Source: Neurospora tetraspora
Taxonomy: Eukaryota; Ascomycota; Sordariomycetes; Sordariales; Sordariaceae
Direction: 5' to 3'
Length of the DNA: 64,000 bases
Assembly (NCBI RefSeq): GCF_033439725.1
Contig: NW_026944384.1
Coordinates: 1,426,001-1,490,000, forward strand
The notes beneath the pieces are model-generated. The model was not told the origin of the DNA. It searched no databases and saw only the letters and a list, made by a program, of their open reading frames with translations. Below are positions 22,900 to 35,230 of this stretch, in pieces. The translations under genes were made by a program, and so were the position numbers. The number at the start of each line of letters is the position of its first letter. The first letter of the stretch is position 1.

Positions 22900-25800
22900 A
22901 AAGAAACTAAAAGAAAAAATACACCATACTAAGAATATTATAAAGATTATAGAAGGATACAATAAACTTTTTTATTTTCTACCCTTTAAACGGAGTAATA
23001 AATTCTCATTAAAGAAAATAATAAGGCTTCAACAAATTAGCATCAAAACATTCCTTACGACTATTACTTCCTATCCAAATTCGACTTTCTTATCTCAAGG
23101 AAACACAAAAGCGCAATCTTATTTACAGCCAATCTTCGTCTCTTATAATTAATATAGACTATACCTAATACTAAAATTAATATAACTAGGCTAAAAGCGT
23201 AAACGTATAGAAAAGGTAGGAAGTAATACTTTTACAACCTTTAAATTAGATTTATTTACTAATAACGTATAACTAAAATCCAATATACAACCGCAATAAG
23301 ATAGCAATCGCAACGGACTAAGGTACTTATAAATTAACAAGCTACTTAACAATACTATTAATAACTTTAATATCCGCCTCCTCCAAAAGTTTTTACGCCT
23401 TTGTAATTCTCTCCCTCAATTTCGCAATCGTTATTTCCCTTATTCTCCTATAATTAAAACTCTTACTCCTAGAAACAGGCAAGTATATATTTAATATTCG
23501 TTTATAATATTTTAAATTTAAAATACAAAGGGTTTTATATTACCGATAAAGCGGGCGTTAGGGTATTCGGCGTCTACGGAGAGGCTTTAGGAAAATTTAT
23601 ATTATTTAGCAAGATCAAAAATATAAATAAGGGTATTAAAGCCCTTTAAGAAAGTCGAAAGGACGAACTCGGAGAATTAAATAAATATAATAATTATATT
23701 ACAAAATTAACCTATAATTAATAATTACAAATAATACCTTTTTAGGTATAACTAATTAGGATACTATTAATCCCGACCGCTAAATTTTAATAAGTAGTAG
23801 TTACGTAGCTACGCGCTCTATACGTTCCAAACCCTTATATTAAACCTAGCTAGCGTACACTTCCTTTCCTCCCTCTTTATACAATTATATAATTCTTTAC
23901 CTATATTTAACGTTAAATTGCCCTATAAACCCCTAATTATAATAATAGCGCGCCGATTAATTGTAAATTTTTTTTCTATTTAATTGAAACTTATTTATTT
24001 CTATACTACAATTATTTTTTAAAGTACCTTTCTTTCTATTTTCTTCTCCCTTCTATAATTAGAATAATAAAATTAACTACCTATTCTATCGCTTTTCTTC
24101 CCCTACTATATAATTTTTATAATTTACTAATAACTTTATTATAAATTACTATAATAAATATATAGAATTAATCTAAATCTCTTACCAAGGTTCTAATATT
24201 TATATTTTCATCTTCGCCGAAAAGAAAAAGAATTTTCTTAATCCTCTAATAAAATAGTGTAATAATATTTAATAATTTTACAAACTCTTTTAAAATCTCT
24301 TTAAACCCGCCGGATATATTATTTTACTTATTCTAAACAATTTAACTAAAACTACCTTCCTCCCATCATTTTAAAAAGCTTACCCTAAGTACTTCCTCGC
24401 CCCAGCCGGAAAGTTTATTATACTATAATTAGCGTGCATATAGCCAAAGTAGGACGTAGAAAAACGATTCGAAATTATAATAATATATATAACCAATATT
24501 ACATAATATTTCAATCGCTATAAACTAAATTATACTAATTATTTATTATACTCCGTTCGGTTCGCTATCTCGTTCTTTAACTATATTAAAATCGATTAAT
24601 ATACTTTTAAAATTATTTACTATTTCATTTTCGGAGTCTATAATAATATTATTATTTAAAAAAATATTATAGTAGAAAATATTATTAATAATATAGAGAG
24701 ATCGGTACGTTTTAATTATATTTCGTATCGATTCTAATAGTTACTTAATCGCTATAAATTTACTAATAGTATACCCAACTAATAAAATAACGAGGCAAAA
24801 ATAGATTCTATCTTCCTACAGGTTCTCGCTAAGCGTAGGTAAAGTCGCCTTAATCTTATTTATTAACGACGACAATTATATACTCGGTTTGGTCTTGCTT
24901 ATCGACGACGGCGGCGGGATGCTCAGCTTTTTAAAGATACTTTAGAAATCGGATCGCTATTTTTTATTAAATCCAGATATAATATTAATAATAGCGTCAG
25001 ATAGCGACTTACGCTTATATCCTGATATATTAATAATTATTATAATCGATAAAAGGCCGTTAAAGCGATTAATTTCGTTCCAAAACTTATAAGCCGCTAA
25101 AAATTACAATCCCTTCTATATTTCTACAATAATAATAATTCAATAATATACTACTATTATAACTACCCCTTTAACGTCCTTTTTCTTTATTTACATTAAG
25201 TGTTCTACTTCTAATATCCGTTTACCTAATACCTAAACGAATTTAATAATTTCATTATTATAGATTATAAAATAAATAATTCCGCAATATATAATAATAT
25301 TCTATTTAATTATTACTGTATATAATTTGAATTTTTTTTCTTTACTGTTTATATTATTTAACGTAACGTAACATTAATCTCCTCCCTCGACACTTCGCTC
25401 AATAAAAGTATTCAACCCTATCGTACTAAAATCTATTATAAAATAGCCGACTAAAGCGCACGCAAACTCCTCTGGCTTATTATAAATATCGAAAGGCTTT
25501 AAACTATACGCCTTAACCCAATCGAAAATTTAAAACTCTATTTAAAAAGTATAAAAAAAGAAGGTATAAACGAATTGACAGGTCGGCTAATTATTAAAAA
25601 CACTCCGTAGATAGCGGGTAAATTACAAAAAATCCGCTTTAAACCTACATCGATCGTATAACTTCTTTAGCTCCTCAATAACGAGAATATCCTTAAATTT
25701 ATAAATATCGCTCACTTCCGTAATTAACGGTTGAAAAAAAATGAATTTAAACTTTCCCTTCTTTAAATTAATAAATAAATATAATAATATAGAATTTATT

Positions 25801-26740
25801 CGGGGTATTAATTAAAAAACGTTTTCCTAAAGAGCGAAGCTAATTTAAAATTAATATTTTAATAAAAATATTTAAAAAAAAAAATCTGTTCATTTATTTC
25901 TATTATACGCTATTAGAATCTCATCCAATATCGCTTTATATTTATTAGGCTAACTCTCAGAATTAAAGAATTTATCTAAAAAACCCTCCACCTTACAAAA
26001 AATACAATCTCTAATCTCCAAAAATAATTCCCTTTCTACAATCTAATACTTTATACTATTAACAAACTAAATTAAATTAATTTTAATAAACATTCTTCTA
26101 AACGTAAGTAGGACGGTAGGACGAAGAGGGGAAATACCGGGAATATAGGGAATTAAAGTATTAAAAAGGCTAAAAATGGTAGCCTAAATAATATTATTAT
26201 TAGAATTATTAACAATATAACGGACAAAAGGGCGAAATAAATCGAAGTTTACTATCTTCCCGCCTAGAATATCCTATTATAAGCCGAATAATCTAATTAC
26301 TATATTACCATTTCTATTAAGAAAACAAATAATACATATTACAAGAAATCTAATAAGCGCTAGTAAAAAGGATATAATAGATTCCCGGTATATATTATCA
26401 ACTTTATTAGAATCGCGCAATTTATTTCAAACGTAATCAAATATATTACCGAATAAATATTCTATAATAACTTTTTTCTATTCTTCTAAAAGAATTATTT
26501 TAAGAGAGGGCGTATTAAGAATTACTAATTATATAGAAAATAAATAGGTAAAGAAGATAGTAAATAAATACAAATTGTTATAAACAATTACAAAATAAGT
26601 AAATAAAGACCTATACCTAGATAAAGGGTATGGCGGATTACGTAATTGCGCGAAAGAATCCCGGCTACAATAAAACTCTATTCTAAGCGCTAAACTTTTA
26701 GGCCCGTTTTTTAAACTTGGAATAGGCTCAGCCGACCTTC
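22900..26740. repeat. RIP-mutated AT-rich island 1
   Basis: About 3.8 kb in which TA, TTA and ATA dominate, CpA/TpG are scarce, and no open frame of useful length exists on either strand. This is the signature of repeat-induced point mutation (C to T in CpA context) of a duplicated element. Short CG-containing words survive (for example around 24890-24920). The stretch about 24035-24225 aligns with the lightly mutated sequence 27741-27915, differing mostly by C-to-T and G-to-A changes, so at least part of the island is a RIP-destroyed copy of that element. The original element type cannot be read. Confidence 0.85.
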
Positions 26741-27740
26741 TAGGAAGCAGGCTAATACAGGCAGATTACGGCAGGAAGATATAGGAAGTAAATTAAGGCA
26801 GACAAGTGAAAAGTTGGGCACGTGCATACTCTAAGTGGAGTTGCAGGCTGCCGGCTTCGGATCCTTAGAGTTGTAGTTAGCTCGTCGAACGCCGCCCACT
26901 CTGTAGGCATCTCCCTGTTTCGCAGCTCTAACCAGCTTCCCCATATGCAGCTAGCCTTTTTATCAGTCCGGACCGACAAAAAGGCTTGGCACCCTTGTTG
27001 CTAAATTCTTTGCTTCACTCTTTTCGCTTCGGAAGCTGATAGTCCGTTTATTAAAGTGTCGGGTGCTCCATAAGGTATTGAATATTCCCCTTCTAACTCG
27101 TTTCATACGTAGACACAAGAGAAAAGTTGGGACAGGTTCCCGTTCCGGGCTGAGAAATAGCGTTTGCTCGTTCTTTTCTCGCATCTCTTTAATCAATCAA
27201 TCCTTCGAGAGGTGCGGAAATGTAGCCGATAGTAATTGTGGGGAGCTATATTTCTAGATATAGCGGTCAGAACCCTAACCCAAAGGATGTTACCCCACAA
27301 AACAAGCATGCCGGGCTTGATAACTATACTTCTATATCTTAAACATTGATAGGGCCTGCAAGTGAGAAAAGCTAGCAGCCAAAGAAGGGGATGGGGTTAG
27401 AGTAGCTAAGGATTTAGTATGTTTAGCCCCAGAATAATTTATCCCAACATAAATGGTAATATTACATATTAGGAGGATACCACTTCGACGTTCATCAAAA
27501 GAAGGGGAGGCACGCCGTATGAGCACCCTTACAGTGGCCCAGTCCAGACCCAGTTCTCGAGAGGTTTTTATCTTGTGATTTTAGTATAGACCTGGAATCA
27601 ACATGTTAAGCTTGTCTCTCGTGACTTCGTAGCTCGTAACAGGCTTTATCTAAATGTGAATTTCTAGGTATGGAACTAATGTATCAAAGTTGTAGCCTGT
27701 GCATTAACTGCTACATATTTCTAGCCTGCCCTAAACTTTG
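26741..27740. other. Non-RIP spacer between islands
   Basis: Base composition returns to normal. No gene is supported. A telomere-like AACCCTAACCC occurs near 27270. Confidence 0.5.
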
Positions 27741-28696
27741 TTTCCTTCTTCCCTTCTACAACTAGAATAACAAAATCAACCACCCTTTCTATCACCTTTC
27801 TAATCTCTACGGCTTGCCGATGACCTCATCGTAAGCTGCTATGATAGGCTCGTAGAGATGGTCCTCGTCTCCTGGGGTCCTCCGGAAGATTGCTAGCGTC
27901 TTTTCCTGCTTCGTGAAGCGTGAGTATACCCTAATTCAGTGTTCTTTCACTTACTAACATCCGTTTCCTAGGCGATGCTTTCCGTGCTACCGCCTCCTGC
28001 GAGTAAACCCGCAAGGCTCGTATCTGCGATCTCCCCCCTGACCTGGCACCCTTCGGAACTAGGCTGTAGGACAGCTTTGCGTCCTGGGAGTTAGCCGAGT
28101 TTGATGACTGCGACGCAGAGGAGACGGCCGCCCGGAAGCAGGCTCTCATTACTGCCGCTGCCGACCTTTGGGAGGCGTATTCCGAATACCACATTGAGCA
28201 CAATGATCTTTCGGACAATCCTACGCCCAAGGCTGTCCTGATTTGGACTACCGGCAAGCTTACCACTGAGGGTTGGCGCGTCCTTGCGCACCTTGCCCGC
28301 TTGGACAAGGCGGCCTTGATGCCCTCATTCGGCCCCGCTGCTGACGATGCTCCCGGTACTCCCGACGCCCCTGATGCCCCCGCCCCGGTTTCGGGCGTTG
28401 CCGACATTAATACCCTCATTTTCCGTAACCTCCTCGCTGCTCGCCTTGCTGGTATCGAGAATCAGATTGGCGAGATGAATACTACCATCACCTCCTTTTC
28501 CCAGGATCAGGCAGCGTTCTTCACGAACGTGGTTGCGTTTATTCGGGACTTGACCTTAGATGTTAAGAAGGAGATGTCTGAGATGGCCGCTGCCCTCCGT
28601 GTCCTGCAGGGCAAAGTAGAGGCGCTTTCCGAGGCTCAGGCGGAGGCTACTGATACGTCTATGGCGGAGGCTGCTGATTCCACTGGTGAGATTTGA
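27741..28696 (+). pseudogene. Unknown element ORF inactivated by RIP-type stops
   Basis: A coding region of unknown family. Two parts are joined by a good 52-nt intron, 27920-27971 (donor GTGAGT, CTAAC branch motif, TAG acceptor). The combined frame from about 27800 to the stop at 28694-28696 is interrupted four times: TAA 27832, TAG 27853, TAA 28004 and TAG 28067. Each stop is explained by a CAA or CAG glutamine codon losing its C to T, the RIP change. From 28070 to 28696 the frame is clean and encodes about 208 residues rich in Ala, Asp and Glu, with a probable coiled-coil tail (LAGIENQIGEMNTTITSF onward) resembling a structural or gag-like protein. A heavily RIP-mutated copy of its 5' part lies at 24035-24225. 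No reverse transcriptase or transposase is visible nearby. Confidence 0.6.
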
Positions 28697-28709
28697 CCTG
28701 AGTTTGCGT

Positions 28710-28777
28710 TTCGATAGGCGCTATGGTAGCGCGCAGGGGTGAAGCCTCTGAGGAGCGGGTTCGATTCCTGTATCGAA
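28710..28777 (+). tRNA. tRNA-like sequence with a GAA (Phe-type) anticodon loop
   Basis: Folds as a cloverleaf: a 7-bp acceptor stem TTCGATA (28710-28716) with TATCGAA (28771-28777); a 4-bp D stem CGCT/AGCG around a 5-base loop; a 5-bp anticodon stem CAGGG/CTCTG around loop GTGAAGC, giving anticodon GAA after U33; and a T arm with loop TTCGATT. The B box GGTTCGATTCC is perfect. Departures from a nuclear tRNA: bases 8-9 are GG, the D loop is short and the T stem has only 4 clean pairs. It begins 13 bases after the stop of the degenerate element ORF. It may be a tRNA-derived module of that element, a tRNA pseudogene or an active unusual tRNA; the first two are more likely. Confidence 0.45.
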
Positions 28778-29138
28778 GATAAGCGACTTGGGTTTTGGTA
28801 ATGATTAGGAGAGTATTATACCTAGGCAAGTCTCTGGCTGGCCCGGGCTCGTATTTGCCTTTTCTATGAGCCGTGGTTGGGAAAGGCGAATGATTTGGGT
28901 TCAATTAGAAATTAATAGTGGTGGGAATGGGGATACTGCCCTACGATAGCTAGTCTCGTCAATATCACGCCTCTAACTTTCTCGCTTTTATTCCTGCAAT
29001 GCGCTCTCCATCTCTACTCAGCTTCTTTCTAATGAATCCGCTTGCGTTCCCCCAGTCGGCCTCTTCTTATTGCCTGGTTCGGCGGAGTCGGGATATTGCC
29101 GTTGCTGACAGTAGGAGTGGTGACAGGTGCCGTGGCAG

Positions 29139-29580
29139 TCAAGGGAGAAGTGTTGGTGCGCAGTGCGCGTCATTGAAGTCCAAAATGTTGACGCCAGTGG
29201 AAACGAGTTCGCGAACAGTCGGAACACCTTCGACAACGGTAACGCGGCGCTTCTTGGTCTCGTCCTGGAAGAGCTCGTCAAGGAATGGGGCATAGCCGGC
29301 GTCATGCGAGATGCCGAGAAGAAGCTGCTTGCAGTTATAGTTGCGCAAATTCCATTTCGCCGTTTCTGCTCCGGGTCAGTATCCACCGAGTGAGACATTG
29401 GGACCGGCCGACCTACCTTTAATCTTGTTATCCGCGCGCTCCTTTCCGTGGCCAACATCGATAAAGTCAAAGGTTGCCTTTCCTTGAGTAAAGCCAATGG
29501 TGAACTCCTTCAGGGTCTCTTCAGCAACATTGCAGGAATGCCAGTCTGACTAACCAACCCTCTTACCAGCCAAGTTTTTG
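29139..29580 (-). pseudogene. Fragment of a fungal CCCH-type zinc-finger protein
   Basis: Two exon pieces on the minus strand, about 29570-29417 and 29365-29139, are joined by a canonical 51-nt intron (donor GTAGGT, CTGAC branch motif, CAG acceptor). The join keeps frame through FIDVGHGKERADNKIK into TAKWNLRNYNCKQLLLGISH, then DAGYAPFLDELFQDETKKRR and VTVVEGVPTVRELVSTGVNI. This resembles the conserved domain next to the CCCH fingers in a family of ascomycete proteins (DUF7923-like, from memory). No start codon, no fingers and an unrelated end after LDFND show it is partial. Its retained intron means it was copied at the DNA level. It sits between the RIP islands without being mutated to AT-richness itself. 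Confidence 0.5.
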
Positions 29581-30219
29581 GCTGGTCCGGCGGACTCTCG
29601 TCTTGCGAAACAGGGCTTGCAAAAACCGACGGCTCAACATGATATATACGATGGACCAGGAAGGGTGAACAAGGACACTTGGCTTTGGTTCAGCGGAAAG
29701 AATAGGATTGTTCGATATCATTTAAACAGTTTGTTCCTGACCATTGTTCCTTCCACAATCCTAGAGACATATAGATGACAGCGCCTTCCTGCGCTGACGC
29801 CGAGATTATCAAGAGACGGGCGCCTTCCTGTCATGCTGTTATCCGACTCTTATTTCGACCTTCCTCTCAACACAAAATTTCTCACCAAGATGACCGAGAG
29901 GCGGGACAAGAAACGCCAAAGATAGTCAAGCAACGGGCTAATAAAAAGGTTTGTAACTGGAGACCGACCATTGATGCCGCCAAAACTTATTGAGGGCACT
30001 CGAATTAAGGTCACGAGTTGGGCCAATTACCCGCCCGAACTGTCCCCTTCCGGCCATCCTACCTCCTACCACCCCCATCCTCCCTCCTCGCGAATGCGCA
30101 TCGTCTGCACTTATCAGATACGAATGCAAATAATGGTCAGTGACCTCCCTCTTTGCCAAAGGTGCTTTAAGGTTCCCCGGCGCCTGTGCTTGTTTCCGAA
30201 ACAGACGAATAGTAGGTAT
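29581..30219. other. Spacer, no gene seen
   Basis: Normal base composition and no supportable open frame. A short imperfect direct repeat (GCGCCTTCCTG at 29780 and 29820) is visible. Confidence 0.45.
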
Positions 30220-30560
30220 TCATAGAAGTAGAGTGGGGGCGGACCAATAAGGTATGTCCGGCACTGACGGTGCTAACTGATCCGTAAAACGCGGGAAGAC
30301 CATCAAAGCCGCCGTAGGCAGTTGCAGAAGCAGCGACATTGGCGGGGGGCTCGATACTCCTGGTTGGGAAGAGGTCTTCATGGCTGTGCCGCCGGCATAA
30401 GGGAGGGAGGAGCGGGAGGTACCGGTTCCGGCTGTGGGGTTTGGCAATAAGCGATCGGCGCCAGTACTAGTAGTAGGTAGGGACGTAGTACCGGAGAAGG
30501 AAAAGCTAGGGGACTGGGATTCGGTTGTAGTAGGAGTTCCGTAGCTATAATAGGCACTAC
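30220..30560 (-). pseudogene. Ser/Thr/Pro-rich coding remnant at the edge of RIP island 2
   Basis: On the minus strand this stretch encodes a Ser/Thr-rich low-complexity segment (SQSPSFSFSGTTSLPTTST, then NPTAGTGTSRSSLPYAGG), and after an apparent frameshift near 30330 a second frame reads ASATAYGGFDGLPAFYGSVS. Composition suggests part of a regulatory protein gene. Upstream on the same strand, beyond 30560, the sequence turns abruptly into TA-rich RIP DNA, so the rest of the gene copy appears destroyed. No family is assigned. Confidence 0.35.
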
Positions 30561-30599
30561 TATAAGGTGCCGGGCAATAGACGAGGCTCGAATTGCTAT

Positions 30600-33500
30600 A
30601 TCCCCCGTAAAATTCTAGAGCTAAATCTATATATATATACTACTATAAGGAATAGTTTTTCTAAAATTCTAACTAAGAATTATACCTATAATTTTATAAA
30701 CTATAATATATACCGGCGGGTACCCCGCTACTGCATAATTAATAATTTAATTATTTATATTAATAATAGTAGAATCGCCGTAGGGGTTAGGAGCCGACGC
30801 GTAAATAATTATAATAGGAAAGTACTATTTATAATTAGTCAGTAGCGGAGCTTAATAGTAATTATAAATATAATTACGATAGTATTAGGCTAGGAGAGAA
30901 TTTTCTATAGAACCGGGGAGGCCGCTAATATTAATAGCCATAGGGTATTAACTATAGGAAATAATAATTCCGTTAGCATATCGGGTATTATTAATAGAAT
31001 AATTAATAGTAGAAATAATATTAAGTTTAAAGAGGATATTATAAGACGAAACCTATAATATAACTTAAGGGTTAATAATAATAATATAAATAGATCGGAA
31101 GAAGTAATAATAATTTATATTCACCTGGAGGAAGAAATATAACTCTACCTTTATATTTTTATAGTTCGTATAGGGTTAGCCTTAACCCAAATTACTATTA
31201 TATTTAATTTTACATCTACGGTAACGCTCGTATTAATAATTATTAACTTTAATTGAAAAATGAAATTAATAAAATTATTAATTAGAAATAACCTATAGTA
31301 ATAAGAATCTTCTTCTTCTTTTAAGACTACGATTCTATATTTATTATTAATAAAGACTTTTAATTAATTATAATAAGAATTCTAATATTAAATATAATAA
31401 ATATTAAACCTATTATCCGTCAAAAATATAACCATAATAGGAATAAGTAGAATAATAATTCGAAGAAGATTAATTCTTACGTTATTTAATAGAATACGGA
31501 CCATTATAATAAATAAATTTATTTAATTAAATAATTTTCGAACAAAGGGTTTAGACATATAAAATTACCAAAAAACGAGAGATTACCGTACTTTAAATAA
31601 AAAATAAATAAAAATTAATCAATTAGGTTCTTCAACTATTATGAAGGGGTAGTAACCTATAAATTTTAATAATTAAAGAAAAAAGCGGATATAGAAAAAA
31701 GAGAAGAGGTTTTATAGGAAATATTATATTACTATAACTCTTTAATCTTACTTAATTTATTTCAATATTAGGATAAATTAATAAGCTCCCGGCCTCCTTA
31801 TTCAGATTATTTAAATTTAATTACGAGCATTTTATTTATTTGTAATTAAGTTATTATATATTCTAATTACTAAACTAAAATAATTAAAATACTTTATTCA
31901 TATAGAAAAATAGTAAACAATTTTTATATAGTACGATTTTGTTAGGGATTAATTAATTTCTTATAGCAGCTTCTAAAAGATTGTATTGTATTGCATATAT
32001 TATTAAAAGAGGGTATTTATAAATTATATGAAAAAAAACATTCTCTCTAATTTACGCCTAATAATTTAATTAGATTATAATTTAGCGTATTTTATTTATT
32101 TAAATAGACGTTTTACCCGTTTTTTGCAATAGAAATAATAATATTATTATTCTTTATCCGATTTAGATAGAGGTAACGTATAATTTTATACCTAGTATTA
32201 ACTATTATCTTCTCTATTTTTTAATTAAAAATAAATTAAAAATATAGTAGGAATAAAAAAAAGGTATAAAATTAAGTATAGTATACGTACGAAAGCTTCA
32301 AATATATATACCTTTAATCGCAACCCAACTAGTAAATTACAAAAACCTTTATAAAGAGAAGTACTTTCAAAACTAAAATAAAGAATTAGCAAAGATACAT
32401 AAGAAAGAAGAGAAATTAAAGCAATATATATATATTAAAACAGCGGGAAAAATAATTAAAGGCTCGTTCAAAGAGGGAATTCCCTATTTATATTTTTCTT
32501 TCATAAATACCTAAATCACCGGCCTAAAACTAATATAAATAATAAATAAACCTAATTATAGGATATTCTAATCGTAATATATATTTATTAAATAATTAGA
32601 AAGAAGATAGAAAATTAAATAAATAAATAAGGTTAAGTAAATCGACGAACCCGAAAACCCTAAATTAAAAATTTTCTTATAAAGTTAGGAGAAATACCTT
32701 CAAATACAATATCTATATTACTCTTCATTAACTTTATACTTCTTACGGCTATTCTTTATTAGTAAACTATTTATAATAAAAAACTATTAAATCTATTTCT
32801 TACTTTTTAATATATATAACTTCTAATTTTCCTCCCTCTTTTTCGTTTCCTTTTCCTTTAAAATATTCTCTTTTACCTCCTACTTTTCAATAACTTCAAT
32901 AAAAAACTAAAGGTCAATCGTAGCCGTCTATAATATCTACTATTAATATCCGATTTTAGCTTGCAATTTTAATTCTTCCTACTTCTTCTTCTCTATAAAT
33001 AACTTATATTTTTCCTTCCTCCCCTTCAAATTATTTCGAATTCGAAATCTTTCTATATTCTACAATTCGGATTAATCTTCTACCAATAATAAAAACTACT
33101 TCCCTTCTTATTTATAAATTATATACTTACTTTTACTTTATTACTTATTAAAAATTTATAGATTTCTTCGATCGTAGAAAGTAAATTATCGATTTCACTT
33201 TCTAATCTATAAATTTCATTTTAGCTACTACTTACTTTATTCATTACTTTTTAAAAATAATAAAATATATATATAATTATTTTATTCCTATTACAAGCCA
33301 TTTAAATAAGCTCATCGAATTTCTCATCTTACTCGAAATTATGCCTAAACTTAGGGTTAACTCAAAAAAACTACTTCTCTTACATATTAATTAGGTACTT
33401 ACCTGGATTGGGGTTGGCAATTAACTTTGAATTGTAATTCAGGCGGTTTAGGAGGGCGGTAGTTAAACTCGCCGCAATAATAAGACATATTAACGTCTAT

Positions 33501-33700
33501 ATACGCCAAAATAATAAATAGTTTAGAATGTATAATACCAGAGCTGCTTCTTGAATAATAAAACAGTCAATGAGGTCTATTTAAGAAAGATAATAAGGAA
33601 TATGGCAAGGAAGAAGGGAATGCTACCACACAAGAAAACAAATACGCCGCTACCCTCAGGAGGTAGAGTAGAGGAGGCCAGCCAGAGTAGCTAGGTACTT
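30600..33700. repeat. RIP-mutated AT-rich island 2
   Basis: About 3.1 kb with the same character as island 1: very high A+T, abundant TpA, few CpA/TpG, and no coding potential beyond one 92-codon frame near 30567-30845 with RIP-skewed composition. The left boundary is sharp; on the right the composition recovers between about 33390 and 33700. The original sequence cannot be identified. Confidence 0.85.
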
Positions 33701-35230
33701 GGTAAATTTGGCCGCAAAACACTTCATTACAGCATAGGGGTTAGTATTATATGGCAAGGAGTATGCTGTGGCGTGCAACGGACCTTGGCGCTGGGGACAT
33801 TAACAATGGTGTCAGGGTTAGGCGTGAAGGTCCTATGCTGTTTTGGACCTCAGCCGTTAGGAGCAGGTTTACTACGGAGAGCGAAATCTCACTATGCGCA
33901 GTGCAAGCCGAAATTTTACAATTTCGCAACCTTACACGCCGGAGACGAGATCTGGTACCGCGCTGTCTTGTTCGCAGTGTGTGACGCTAACAAAGAGCAC
34001 CAAGGGGACCCTTGTGGCCGGGGCGGTCTAGAGCCCCGTCTGGTAATTTTGGGGAATATGATACCAATGATACGCGATCCACTTGCGAAATGCTCAGCCT
34101 CCACCAATGCCTGCCGCAGCCTCAAGCCTCACGTGGGGAGAGACCCCTTTCATCTGTCACAAGTGGAATGATGCCTGCCACGACAAGGCACCACCCCCCC
34201 AAGCTGCAAGGTCAGGATTCCAGGATGCGGGTTTCGAGGTCCCTTGGGTCCGCACCAGAAGGGTGTCCGCGGGATGCGGGACGGCGTGGTCCATCATTGA
34301 GGTACCCCCGTCTCTCTTTGGGTATGCGTGGCCTCTTCATGAACTATTCCTTGCCATTGATTTCCTGTTGTTGGGGTTCGTATTTCACTGATTATTCATG
34401 GTAGCTAGACATACCGGATGCTATCTATACCGTAAACACTTCGTTTCGGAGTTTAGCTGGTGATCCGTTGAAGTTGAAAGCTTAAAGAGAAAAAAGACGG
34501 GAGTCCACAGGTACAGGTGGACAAGAGAGACTTCTCCACTCCTGAATGCCATTCCCCGCTGCTGATTCGCCGGTCTGTGGATTCCTTCTCCAAAGTTAAC
34601 AACATCCGCCTTTTGGGACAAACGGGGAACTCCAACCCACTCGGCCCTTGGCGTACAGGCCTACCTTATACCTTAGCACGTCCCCTCTCAACCTCTTGCA
34701 CCCCGACATTCTAGATTCATACCGACAGGCAGCATTCGTTCATCTCGACAACCGAAATCTACCAACGGCGCCAGCATCGATTACGCCGCCAATACCAGAT
34801 TAGCGAACATTTCCAACTTTGTTCCCCCCTTTTCAACTTCTATTTTGGTGACTGGCTGTTTTTGGGGAAAGCCAAAAAGCCAAGTGACATCATCCCACCT
34901 CGACCGACAAGTTGCACCATCCTCGCATCACTCACTGTCCTGAGATCAAGTCAAGAGACGAGTATTAACATCGACCGGCCCGGAACCAAAGTCGATTTGC
35001 GCTCCTGAATCCCCACGAGATTCAGTTTCGTATTTTACCCACACCTCCGAACGACGACGGGCAGCGACGAACACGACAGACCAACTAGTCCGTGATCTTC
35101 GCCTCTCCGCGCAAACACACCCTCCGAAATCTCTACATAGACGTTAACCACACCGACGACCACCTCCGTCGGTCTCAATACCGCCAAATTGGCTTCCCCA
35201 ATCGTCCTCCCACGCACCGTCTCTTACGAC
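33701..35230. other. Spacer and upstream region of the ORM gene
   Basis: No gene is supported in 33.7-34.7 kb. A perfect 7-bp inverted repeat (CGAAATT...AATTTCG, 33909-33926) is seen. From about 34700 the sequence has the CA/TC-rich look of Neurospora 5' leaders and is taken as the promoter and UTR of the ORM gene. Confidence 0.5.

Noticed and set aside
27265-27280. AACCCTAACCC as an interstitial telomere
   Set aside because: Only about two units; too short to claim.
30567-30845. A 92-codon frame inside RIP island 2
   Set aside because: Its I/N/Y-rich composition is produced by RIP-skewed DNA; no start context or family.
33773-34404. Overlapping 100-130 codon frames left of the ORM gene
   Set aside because: Several frames overlap with similar length, none has a domain, and none has splice sites consistent with a gene.
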